DNA from: Marinobacter sp. ANT_B65 | GTDB lineage: Bacteria > Pseudomonadota > Gammaproteobacteria > Pseudomonadales > Oleiphilaceae | Direction: 5' to 3' | Length of the DNA: 64,000 bases | NCBI RefSeq assembly: GCF_002407605.1 | Contig: NZ_NXGV01000001.1 | Coordinates: 310,643-374,642, forward strand | Part shown: piece by piece, positions 9,584 to 17,205 of the stretch | Layout of the letters: every line of letters begins with the position of its first letter | How positions within the stretch are numbered: the first letter of the stretch is position 1 | Made by a program: the position numbers and the translations under genes | Notes under the pieces: model-generated | Told to the model about the DNA's origin: nothing | Databases searched by the model: none | The model's input: the letters and a program-made list of their open reading frames with translations, nothing else

Positions 9584-10924
9584 TTACTTTGTTGGGCTTT
9601 TAACGCTGGATTTGCGGTTTACTGGATAAAACAGTTGTGGCGATGCCAGTTCGGGCAAATCAGTCTGTTCCTGGTTTGCTGCCCATTCAACCCGTTCGGC
9701 GGAGCGGATGGCGTAGTGCATCCAGGCCAGTGCAGCGGCCGCAATAACAAACATCAGCATAAAGCAGCTCTGCCAGATGCCTGTCACATCACTCAGTACG
9801 CCAAAGGTCAGCGGCATAATAAATCCTCCAAGCCCGCCAATCATGCCCACAACACCACCAACGGCGCCCACGTGCATGGGGTAGTACACGGGTATGTGTT
9901 TGTAGACAGCGGCTTTGCCGAGGGACATGAAGAAGCCCAGGGTGAAAATCAACGCCACGAATGCGGGAAGGCTCATTTCCATCGTGAAGCGAATATCACC
10001 ATCAATGCCGTGAACCACATATTCTGTGGGAGGGTAGCTGAGCAGGAAAGTGCAGACGACGGAGGCGATAAACGTCCAGTACATCACTCGTCGTGCGCCG
10101 AAACGGTCAGACATCCAGCCACCAAGGATGCGGAACAGGGATGCCGGTATGGTGTAGAGCGCCGCAATCATGCCAGCCGTTCGGATGTCCAGACCGTAAA
10201 CCCCAATCAGGTAGTGGGGTAGCCATAAGGCAAGAGCGACAAAAGCCCCGAATACGAAAAAGTAGTAAAGAGCAAAGCGCCAGACTCTAAGGTCTTTTAG
10301 CGGCTCCATCTGCTCCATGAATGATCGCTGCTGTTCTCCATCCTTGCGGCCGGCGGAAATCGGGTCCTCTTTTGCCAGAAGAATAAACACAACGCCCATA
10401 ACGGCAAGTACAGACGCGTAGACCTGTGCGGTAGTTTCCCAGCCAAAGGCTACCAGCAGAAAAGGGGCGCCGAAGTTGGTTACCGCGGAGCCGACGTTAC
10501 CCGCGCCGAAGATGCCCAGAGCTGTGCCCTGACGCGCAGGCTCAAACCACGCGGCGGTGTAGGCCACGCCTACGATGAATGCGCCACCAGCAAGACCAAC
10601 CCCCAGAGCACCGACCAGAAGCATCGGATAGGTAGTGGCAAAGGTCAGCAGGTAAACACAGGCGGCCGTGGTCAGCATGAGTATGCCGAACACCCAGCGC
10701 CCGCCATACCTGTCCGTCCAGATGCCAAGAAACAACCGGCTGATTGAGCCAGTCAGAATTGGCGTAGCCATGAGCAGGCCAAGTTGTGTGTCCGATAGCC
10801 CCAGATCCTCAGCGATGCGAATGCCGATGATGGAGAAGATTGTCCACACGGCGAAGCAGAGCGTGAATGCCAGGGTGGAAAGCCCCAGTGCTCGGTGCTG
10901 TTGCGGTTTGCTTGGTGTGATCAT
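9584..10924 (-). CDS. narK: NarK-type nitrate/nitrite transporter (MFS), copy 1
   Basis: This 446-residue major facilitator has twelve predicted helices and the nitrate/nitrite porter signatures GLAGGAFIVGVAYTAAWFEPARQGTALG and GMIGGLGGFIMPL, the second being one of the two conserved Gly-rich nitrate signatures. It most resembles NarK1-type carriers, proposed to be nitrate/proton symporters. It is one of three NarK-like genes in the window. The upstream 322 bases contain a perfect NarL-type heptamer TACCTCT at 11018-11024 but no 14-base FNR box that I could accept. Confidence 0.9.
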   Translation of the reverse strand: MITPSKPQQHRALGLSTLAFTLCFAVWTIFSIIGIRIAEDLGLSDTQLGLLMATPILTGSISRLFLGIWTDRYGGRWVFGILMLTTAACVYLLTFATTYPMLLVGALGVGLAGGAFIVGVAYTAAWFEPARQGTALGIFGAGNVGSAVTNFGAPFLLVAFGWETTAQVYASVLAVMGVVFILLAKEDPISAGRKDGEQQRSFMEQMEPLKDLRVWRFALYYFFVFGAFVALALWLPHYLIGVYGLDIRTAGMIAALYTIPASLFRILGGWMSDRFGARRVMYWTFIASVVCTFLLSYPPTEYVVHGIDGDIRFTMEMSLPAFVALIFTLGFFMSLGKAAVYKHIPVYYPMHVGAVGGVVGMIGGLGGFIMPLTFGVLSDVTGIWQSCFMLMFVIAAAALAWMHYAIRSAERVEWAANQEQTDLPELASPQLFYPVNRKSSVKSPTK

Positions 10925-11168
10925 TTTGGGGGCCTCAGAAGTCTGTACTGCCGGCTTGTGTTGACAGTTTTCCTGACTTTATCAAATCCTGGTTTTTCTA
11001 GGTGAGGGCATTGGAGGTACCTCTTGCAGGGTGCATGAGTGGCAGCCGCTGGCAGGTTGTGCGCAAGTTCTACTTGATGAGGTTTTGCAATGTGGTTTTC
11101 TGCAAGAAATACGGTTTAATTCAGTTTTTCACGGAATAGCGTATGCGTGGCTGCCTCAGGGTAGTAAG

Positions 11169-11200
11169 GCCTGAGACAAGTAAAGCCTGAGACAAGTAAA
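11169..11200. repeat. Two-copy 16-base tandem repeat
   Basis: The unit GCCTGAGACAAGTAAA occurs twice in direct succession, identical in both copies and flanked by partial matches (TAAGGCCTGAG before and GCC after). It lies immediately behind the dctP terminator on the minus strand and so extends its T-rich tail. It probably arose by slippage. Confidence 0.8.
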
Positions 11201-11230
11201 GCCGGGCGGCCTTTATGAGGCGTACCCGGC
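11201..11230 (-). terminator. Hairpin terminator after the dctP remnant
   Basis: GCCGGG pairs with CCCGGC, with an inner GCCT/AGGC stem around TTATG; on the minus strand it is followed by TTTACTT. It starts 17 bases past the dctP stop codon. Confidence 0.6.
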
Positions 11231-11246
11231 ATTCAGGCTTGCAGGC

Positions 11247-12291
11247 TTACAGGTACCCGAGATCGGTCAGGTAGCTCTTCAGCATGTCCAGGGCTTTTTG
11301 CGTCCTGTCGCTGCGCTTGCCTTCTTCATCCCACATACGTTGGGCTGTTTTAACAAGGCGCTCCTGAACGTCATCGGGCAATGTAGTAATCCTGACGCCG
11401 TCTTCGGCGATCGCTTTGGCGAGGGTAACTCGTTCTTTATACTGGTATTCGTTAGTGCGTACCCAGAAATGCTCTTCCAGTGTCTTTTTGACAGTCTGCT
11501 GCATGTCTTCCGGAAGTTTATCCAGGGCTTTCTGGCTGACGATGATGGCATCAGTACCGGCTATGGTCAGACTTGGTTTGACGTGATACTTGGTTACTTC
11601 GTAAAGGCCCATGCTGGCTGCGCCCTGAGCTGCTCCCCAATGGGCACCGTCAATGATGCCTGAGTCAAGTGCAGAGTACAGCTCACTACCCGGGATATAA
11701 GACGCGGCAGCGCCAGCTTCAGTCAGGAATCTCTGCAGCGTACCCGTGGAGCGAATCTTCAGCCGGGAAAAGTCCTCCTGGCTATTGATGGGTCTTAACC
11801 ACCATCTCGGTTGGGTAGGCCTTTTCGGTAGACCAGTAAACGCCGTGTTCTGCCGCTTCGTCCCGCAACATCTGCTCGAACCCAAGGCTCTGAAGGAAAT
11901 ATGAGGCTTCCCAGACATTCCGGAAGGCAAACGGCAAGCCTGAAGCAATACCAGCAAGGCTCATTGAGGCCTGGGCATACGATGCGTTAATGGTGCCCAT
12001 CTCGAGAACGCCGCGACTGACGGCTTTAAAGGTCTCGCGGGCTTTGAACAGTGCTCCGGATTCGTAAAGTTCGAGCTGAAGGCGGCCATCTGTGCGCTCT
12101 GCAAGTACATTTTTAAGGCGTACAAGACTGTCCTCAAAGGAGCTGCTGGAGCCTGGCCAGTGAGACTGTACCTTCCAGGTAACGGTTTCCTGTGCGGCTG
12201 CGGGGCTGGCGATCAGAGCGGCAGAAACACCGAGTGTAATGGCGGATGCATATACGGCGAGTTTTTTGCGATAGCGAGTAAGTATCTTCAA
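11247..12291 (-). pseudogene. DctP-type TRAP transporter binding protein, frameshifted
   Basis: Two overlapping frames together give one complete periplasmic binding protein of the TRAP DctP/TakP family. The first part (TTG start at 12291, preceded by AGAGG, then MKILTRYRKKLAVYA with a signal peptide cut near ASPAAAQ) runs to EMVVKTHQ and stops at 11782. The second part resumes in another frame at PINSQEDFSRLKIRSTG near 11795 and ends at 11247 with IIDGAHWGAAQGAASMGLYEVTKY split after GAAQ. The break is in a short AAGACCC context and one extra base explains it. No DctQ or DctM partner is in the window. Either a true pseudogene or an assembly error. Confidence 0.8.
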
Positions 12292-12684
12292 AGTATGACC
12301 TCTTGTTTTTATGGCTTTTTGTGAAGTTTTCAGATTTTATTGTTGTTTCGCTCTGCGGTATCATGAATTGCATAGCAAATCGAGACTATATGAATTTAGC
12401 ATGAGATTTTGCATTTACAATAAATTATGTAGGGGGCTTATATTTCAGGTAGGATTTTGTATTCGCAGTTTCACTGTGTTGCCGATAAAGTTCCGGGCCA
12501 GCTAATCGCGACTGGAATAGCTTGGCATCAATTGCCGGGACCGGAACCTGTAATCGTGGAGTGTGCCTTTGGGCCTGCCAGTAGTGCCTGAGTTGTAAGT
12601 GATATTGAAGGTGGCTTCTCAGGTGACCTCCGCGGGTACGACCTGCGCCAGTCATCCAGACAGGCGCCGCTGTAATCGCCCCGT
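12292..12684. other. AT-rich gene-free region with a gene remnant
   Basis: The part nearest dctP (12300-12480) is AT-rich and without coding signal; it should carry the dctP promoter. The part from about 12510 to 12660 holds the decayed AMP-binding enzyme fragment listed separately. No FNR-type box is visible. Confidence 0.5.
12510..12660 (-). pseudogene. Remnant of an AMP-binding acyl-CoA synthetase-type enzyme
   Basis: In one minus-strand frame positions 12609-12544 translate to FNITYNSGTTGRPKGTLHDY, a near-perfect copy of the phosphate-binding signature of AMP-dependent synthetases (YTSGTTGxPKG followed by H). A TGA lies nine bases upstream of this segment in frame, and the frame ends shortly after at about 12513. 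No other part of such an enzyme is present nearby, so it is an isolated fossil of a gene lost from the region. Confidence 0.7.
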
Positions 12685-14277
12685 CTACGGGTTCTTGATG
12701 TACGCACCCTTGCGCAGGTAGAACCACCAGTTCACAACCAGACACAGAGCGTAAAATACTGCGAAGCCATACATTGCGACTTCCGGGGTTCCCGCCTGAA
12801 TCTGCTGTCCGAGAAGCTTGGGCGCGATGAAGGCGCCATAGGCTGCGATGGCGCTGGTCCAGCCCAGTACGGGGCCCTTCTGCTGCTGATCAAAAATGTA
12901 GCCAATGCTGCGGAAGGTGGAGCCGTTGCCGATACCGCTGGCGGCGAACATCACGATGAACAGGATAAGGAACAGTGCGAAGTAGCTGTTGGGATCTGTA
13001 GAGTTATAGGCCAGCATCATCACGTAGCCGGTTGCTACCGAGGCAACAACCATCACCACAGATATGATCTGGGTAACGATAGAGCCGCCCATTTTGTCGG
13101 AAATCCAGCCGCCCACAGGGCGAATCAGTGCGCCAACGAATGGTCCCATCCAGGCCCAGGTCAGTGCGCTTGGAGCATCCGGGTTAACAACGCGGGTTAC
13201 CGTGCCATCTGCAGCAACGTCCATCATGTTGCCGAAAATAACGCTGATGGACAGCGGCAGAGCCGCCGAGAAGCCAATGAATGAGCCAAAGGTCAGAATG
13301 TACAGCACAGTCATGGACCAGGTGTGCTTGTTGCTGAAAATCGCAAACTGATTTTTGATGTTGGGTTTGATATCGCCGGGGATCAGGCGCAACAGAACGA
13401 CGGTCAGAATGATGGTCAACGGCAGCGCCAGCCACATGTTCATGACGCTGAGCGCCCAGACGCCGGCAACGGAGGTAAGAATGCCGACGCCGTATAGTCC
13501 GAGAATTTTTCCGAAAGCCGACATGGGGTTGCCTGGGTTCGGAGTAACCACCCTAAGGTTGTTCATACCGAACCATCCGGCGAATGCCAGTGGAACAAGA
13601 AAAACCAGCCAGATGAATCCAGCATTCTGAATCCAGGTGTCTGTGCCCGCCTCAATGCGGCCAATCAGCGTGCCGCTTGGGCTCTGCAGCTGCATCGGAT
13701 CACCTGCCAGAGCACCAAAAACGCCAACTGTCATCACCAGCGGAATCAGAACCTGCATGGTGGTAACGCCAAAGTTACCGAGGCCGGCGTTCATACCCAG
13801 GCCGTAGCCCTGTTTACTCTTGGGATAAAACGAGCTGATGTTGCTCATGGAGCAGGCAAAGTTGCCGCCACCGATACCGGAAAGCAACGCCAGAGCCTGG
13901 AACACAATGAATGGTGTGTCCGGGTTCATCAGAGCGATGCCAGTGCCTGCGGCAGGGATCATCAGCAGGGCTGTAGTCAGGAAAACCGTATTACGCCCGC
14001 CGGCAATCTTGATCATGAACGATGCGGGAATCCGCAGGGTGGCACCGGATAAACCGGCAATTGCCGAGAGAGTAAACAGCTGTTCTATGCTGAAAGAGAA
14101 CCCCAGGTTCTTCATTTGGGTGGTGATCATTCCCCACATCAGCCAGACAGCAAAACCCATCAGCAGGCTGGGAATGGATATCCACAGGTTACGGGAAGCA
14201 ATACGCTTGCCTTCCCTTTCCCAGAACTCGTCACTTTCGACATCCCAGTGTTCAATGTCGGCGTTGGTTTTAGCCAT
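12685..14277 (-). CDS. narK2: NarK-type nitrate/nitrite transporter (MFS), copy 2
   Basis: The 530-residue protein (start at 14277, MAKTNADIEHWDVESDEFWE, with GGGAG 7 bases upstream) is a long NarK with an N-terminal acidic tail. Motifs are GIGGGNFACSMSNISSFYPKSKQGYGLGMNAGLGNFGV split over residues about 140-180, the first nitrate signature, and AWMGPFVGALIRPVGGWISDK. Proteins of this type act as nitrate/nitrite antiporters. A longer reading from 14352 is possible but lacks a ribosome site. An FNR-type box lies 96 bases upstream of the start. Confidence 0.92.
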   Translation of the reverse strand: MAKTNADIEHWDVESDEFWEREGKRIASRNLWISIPSLLMGFAVWLMWGMITTQMKNLGFSFSIEQLFTLSAIAGLSGATLRIPASFMIKIAGGRNTVFLTTALLMIPAAGTGIALMNPDTPFIVFQALALLSGIGGGNFACSMSNISSFYPKSKQGYGLGMNAGLGNFGVTTMQVLIPLVMTVGVFGALAGDPMQLQSPSGTLIGRIEAGTDTWIQNAGFIWLVFLVPLAFAGWFGMNNLRVVTPNPGNPMSAFGKILGLYGVGILTSVAGVWALSVMNMWLALPLTIILTVVLLRLIPGDIKPNIKNQFAIFSNKHTWSMTVLYILTFGSFIGFSAALPLSISVIFGNMMDVAADGTVTRVVNPDAPSALTWAWMGPFVGALIRPVGGWISDKMGGSIVTQIISVVMVVASVATGYVMMLAYNSTDPNSYFALFLILFIVMFAASGIGNGSTFRSIGYIFDQQQKGPVLGWTSAIAAYGAFIAPKLLGQQIQAGTPEVAMYGFAVFYALCLVVNWWFYLRKGAYIKNP

Positions 14278-14372
14278 AACAGTACTCCCTAAGTTAGCCT
14301 GCCCGGAACCGCTTGGTTTGCTGTTTTCGGGCTTCTTGACGCCATTGTGCAAAGCCTGGTGCGGGTTAATTC

Positions 14373-14386
14373 ATGACATAAGTCAA
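14373..14386. promoter_or_regulatory. FNR/DNR-type box upstream of narK2
   Basis: ATGACATAAGTCAA matches TTGAY-N4-RTCAA at 9 of 10 fixed positions. It is centred about 100 bases upstream of the narK2 start on the minus strand and fits control by one of the two Crp/Fnr regulators in the window. Confidence 0.65.
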
Positions 14387-14535
14387 GGAAAAGTCCTGGC
14401 GAATAGGGGTGTGTTCGGAGCTTCCTGGAAGGTTGTGGTTTTTTGTGTTTAACTTATTGTTATATAAGTAAAATGTTGCATATGTATCACTAAGTGGGTA
14501 ATGATTTTTGGGGGAGGCGCAGGAGAGGTAGCCCC

Positions 14536-15705
14536 TCATTTCCCGAGGTTTTTGGGGTGTTGGGCCAGAATGCATAGCCTGAAAGCTACCCACAGGTAGG
14601 CGAGCGCCCACAAGCTGGCGGACAGCCACAGTAGCCCGGGCTCGCTGAAGGGTGACTCACCGGCCAGAAACCGGCTGACTGCCGCTGCAGACAGGATTGC
14701 TGCGATCGGGAAAACTTCACCTGCGGCAGGAGGTTTCCGGTGACTTCTTTGCCAGGCCAGCCGGAGCATGACGCTGGTGGAGAGAATGCCTAGTGCTCCG
14801 ACAGTAATCAGGTGCAGGGATGGAATCAGTGCTGTACCACATAACAGCGCCAGCCCGGTTGCCAATGCGCCGATGGCGAGCCATCCATATCCTGCCATCA
14901 ATACCAGTAAATCCGGGCGCTCCCGGCACAGCCATGGCTTCCATCTCAGGATCCGCAGAGTTATCAGCCCTGATGCAAGAATCAGCAGGCAGCCTGTGAT
15001 CGGGTTCATCACCGGGAAGGCTGTCAGGAAAACCGAACATCCCAATACTACAATCAGCATTCCTTCAATGCGTGGCTGCACGCGGGCTTCGAGAGGAATG
15101 CCTTTTTTCTCCAGCGTGCCGGCAACCGCTGGCGCGATGATCCTGCCACCCATAAAAGTCATCAGTAGCAGCAATCCTGTAATCGCGGAATGCATAAGTC
15201 TGAATGGGCCTGGTAGCCAGGGCTCATCAGGCAGACTCAGTGCCCCGGATAGTCCGAAGACAACAGCAAGCAGGCAAATTAACAAAATCAGCGGCCCCAC
15301 CATACGGTTTCGCCATTTTTTTGCTGCATGGAAGCGGGGCACAACATGCCAGGCAAGCGCCAGAGCGAAGATGGGGCTCAGGAGCTGGGCTGAAAAACTA
15401 TCGGGTAAAAGAAGCCAGCTCAACCGGGCCGCCAGCCAGAGGCCCAGAAGCGGATAGAGCAGGGATGCAGGCTGGGGGCCGAGGGTGTAACCGGCTACGA
15501 GTGCCAGGGCAAAGCCAAAAATCAGTTCATGGCCATGGCCTGCGCCAAGCAGCCCTGCCGGCCATCCTGTGCCAGACCACACTGCCCACACAGAGAGCGG
15601 TACAGCGATGGCTGCCAGCAGGCTTGCTGCGGGGAAAAACAGCCAGAAGGCATGAACTTTGCGCGGGTGCCTGTTGACTGACTTGTTCAAGATCATCCAG
15701 CTCAA
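14536..15705 (-). CDS. nnrS: NnrS family membrane protein, second copy
   Basis: The 389-residue product has about twelve hydrophobic segments and NnrS family features: GHGHELIFGFALALVAGYTLG near residue 56, FMGGRIIAPAVAGTLEKKG and SLHLITVGALGILSTSVMLR. It is clearly diverged from the first copy at 7-8 kb. It is divergent from the Yip1-like gene, with 109 bases between the starts. Role: protection of the anaerobic cell against NO, by analogy with the family. Confidence 0.85.
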   Translation of the reverse strand: MSWMILNKSVNRHPRKVHAFWLFFPAASLLAAIAVPLSVWAVWSGTGWPAGLLGAGHGHELIFGFALALVAGYTLGPQPASLLYPLLGLWLAARLSWLLLPDSFSAQLLSPIFALALAWHVVPRFHAAKKWRNRMVGPLILLICLLAVVFGLSGALSLPDEPWLPGPFRLMHSAITGLLLLMTFMGGRIIAPAVAGTLEKKGIPLEARVQPRIEGMLIVVLGCSVFLTAFPVMNPITGCLLILASGLITLRILRWKPWLCRERPDLLVLMAGYGWLAIGALATGLALLCGTALIPSLHLITVGALGILSTSVMLRLAWQRSHRKPPAAGEVFPIAAILSAAAVSRFLAGESPFSEPGLLWLSASLWALAYLWVAFRLCILAQHPKNLGK

Positions 15706-15814
15706 TTGACGGTTTGGGCAGGGGCGCCTAAAAAGAATAATTAAAAGCCATCATAATATTGCAGACGCTGTCCCGTGAGGCAAATGCGCTTGCTTGAGAA
15801 CAAGGAGAACTACC

Positions 15815-16378
15815 ATGAATGTTTCAGGCATGCTTAAACTTCCGTTTTCCAGTAATGGAGGCTGGGGTGAACTCGAACGCAGGCAGCTATCGATTCCCAT
15901 GCTTGCATGGTTTGTTGTTGTCCCCATGTCGCTTCTGCCTCCAGTGCTGCTTTACTACGCAGGTACCCATTACGGCGATGATTTTATTGCCGGGTTTGGG
16001 GGCAAGGAATGGCGTTTTATCACCACCATTCTCTTTCTCGCTGAGCTGTTGACGTTCTTTGTTATGGGCTGGCTTATTCACTCTGTAGTAGAAGGCCATA
16101 AGCTGGAGATCAGCTACAACAACGCTTATCTGCTGGCGGCTATTGCGCCCCTGCCGCTCTGGCTGTCATCACTGGCGCTGCTGGTGCCGGTAGTGACTGT
16201 CAGTGTGATTACGGTTCTGGCTGCAATGGCATTGTCCTGCACCCTTGTGTATCAGGGCCTGAGGTCATTGTGCCACCGCAGCCCTGATGATGTGATCACC
16301 ATGTCGGCCACCTACACCGTGATGGCAGCATCATTGCTGGCGTGGGGTGTGTTGATGGCTATGGTGTGGGCGTTTTGA
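15815..16378 (+). CDS. Yip1-family membrane protein
   Basis: This 187-residue protein has five hydrophobic segments and the layout of bacterial Yip1/DUF1282 proteins: MLAWFVVVPMSLLPPVLLYYAG, a middle segment FVMGWLIHSVVEG, SYNNAYLLAAIAPLPLWLSSL and the end TYTVMAASLLAWGVLMAMVW. I chose the ATG at 15815 because of the AAGGAGAACTACC ahead of it. Function is unknown; such genes recur beside nnrS and dnr genes in denitrifiers, suggesting a role in the NO response. Confidence 0.75.
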   Translation: MNVSGMLKLPFSSNGGWGELERRQLSIPMLAWFVVVPMSLLPPVLLYYAGTHYGDDFIAGFGGKEWRFITTILFLAELLTFFVMGWLIHSVVEGHKLEISYNNAYLLAAIAPLPLWLSSLALLVPVVTVSVITVLAAMALSCTLVYQGLRSLCHRSPDDVITMSATYTVMAASLLAWGVLMAMVWAF

Positions 16379-16403
16379 AATATTGTATTGAGTGCTGATA
16401 TTG

Positions 16404-17105
16404 TTATTTCTTCACCGCCCCGGTTTTAAGCCGGGAGAATGTTGCAGGTACAACGCCCAGCCATGAAGCCAGCTGGTTGTCAGGCACCCGCCTTGCCAGT
16501 TCCGGATACTCTTCAAGCAGAAGCTGATAACGCTCCTTTGCCGGCATGGTGAGCTTGCGAAATTCCCGCATGCTGGTCAGTTCTGCCAGTTCTTCGGTCA
16601 GGACCATTGCAAACTGGGGCCAGAGACCCTCTCCATGGGACTGGATGGCCGCCCGAAAGGCAGCAAAATCGGCAACCCATACAGTAGTGGGTGTTACGGT
16701 AGTCAGGCACAGGGTGTTGCGCACTGTGCGGCTGCGGCCGAAAACGGGCCAGACCATGTCGCCCTCGGTAAAGAAATGGTGCACTGCAACCTTGCCGCTG
16801 GGAGCCTCCCGGAACAGGCGCATAATGCCATACTGAATCAGGTAGACGTTGCTCCAGGGCGTGTCGTGCTTTTCCATCTGGGCTTCGGAATCGACCCGGC
16901 GTTGGTGAAACAGCCGGGTGAGGTCTCTCAAAAACCGGGCGTCAGGAGTGTCCTGTTTTTCGCTCAACCTTATTCCGAATACGCGGCTCAGGCCGTTGAG
17001 TAGCGCCACTGATTGCGGTGCTGCATCATGATGGATAATGTCCGGGTTATTCTCCCCCAGCATGCAGGGAGAGGAGGACATGTCTGGCCTGTGAGTGCGG
17101 GTCAT
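16404..17105 (-). CDS. Crp/Fnr-family transcription regulator (DNR-like), copy 1
   Basis: The 233-residue protein has a cNMP-type beta-barrel (NVYLIQYGIMRLFREAPSGKVAVHHF, residues about 90-115), a dimer helix, and a C-terminal winged HTH VPDNQLASWLGVVPATFSRLK. The N-terminal CX2CX2-5C cluster of oxygen-sensing FNR is absent, so it is not an Fe-S FNR. Its place directly behind nirN suggests an NO-responsive DNR-type role, but the barrel is diverged and the effector is unknown. An FNR-like box lies 58 bases upstream of the start. Confidence 0.8.
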   Translation of the reverse strand: MTRTHRPDMSSSPCMLGENNPDIIHHDAAPQSVALLNGLSRVFGIRLSEKQDTPDARFLRDLTRLFHQRRVDSEAQMEKHDTPWSNVYLIQYGIMRLFREAPSGKVAVHHFFTEGDMVWPVFGRSRTVRNTLCLTTVTPTTVWVADFAAFRAAIQSHGEGLWPQFAMVLTEELAELTSMREFRKLTMPAKERYQLLLEEYPELARRVPDNQLASWLGVVPATFSRLKTGAVKK

Positions 17106-17162
17106 AGGGTTTTTGCCGTTGAGATATCTGTCAATTATCCTAACAGAAAGATGTTTTGGGAA

Positions 17163-17176
17163 ATGACTTAAATCAT
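17163..17176. promoter_or_regulatory. FNR/DNR-like palindrome upstream of the first crp gene
   Basis: ATGACTTAAATCAT keeps the core TGAC-N4-ATCA of the FNR/DNR box with both outermost bases changed. It lies between the nirN stop and the regulator gene, 58 bases ahead of the latter, and may mediate cross-regulation or autoregulation. Confidence 0.45.
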
Positions 17177-17205
17177 TAAGGCTTTTTCACCCGCTCGATA
17201 TAGGC

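Larger units (their letters stand above)
10925..11246. other. Gene-free region between narK1 and the dctP remnant
   Basis: The stretch is the upstream region of the minus-strand narK copy 1 and the 3' side of the dctP remnant. It holds one NarL-type heptamer (TACCTCT, 11018-11024, inside the palindrome GAGGTACCTC), a 16-base tandem repeat (11169-11200) and the dctP terminator hairpin (11201-11230). I see no coding signal. Confidence 0.5.

Noticed and set aside
10959..10986. TTGAC ... TATCAA upstream of narK copy 1 as an FNR/DNR box
   Set aside because: The halves are too far apart, and the nearer TGAC-TTT-ATCAA pair has a 3-base spacer in place of 4.
12425..12745. 106-residue minus-strand frame next to narK2
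   Set aside because: It crosses the AMP-binding remnant in another frame and overlaps the end of narK2; the remnant frame has real similarity, this one none.
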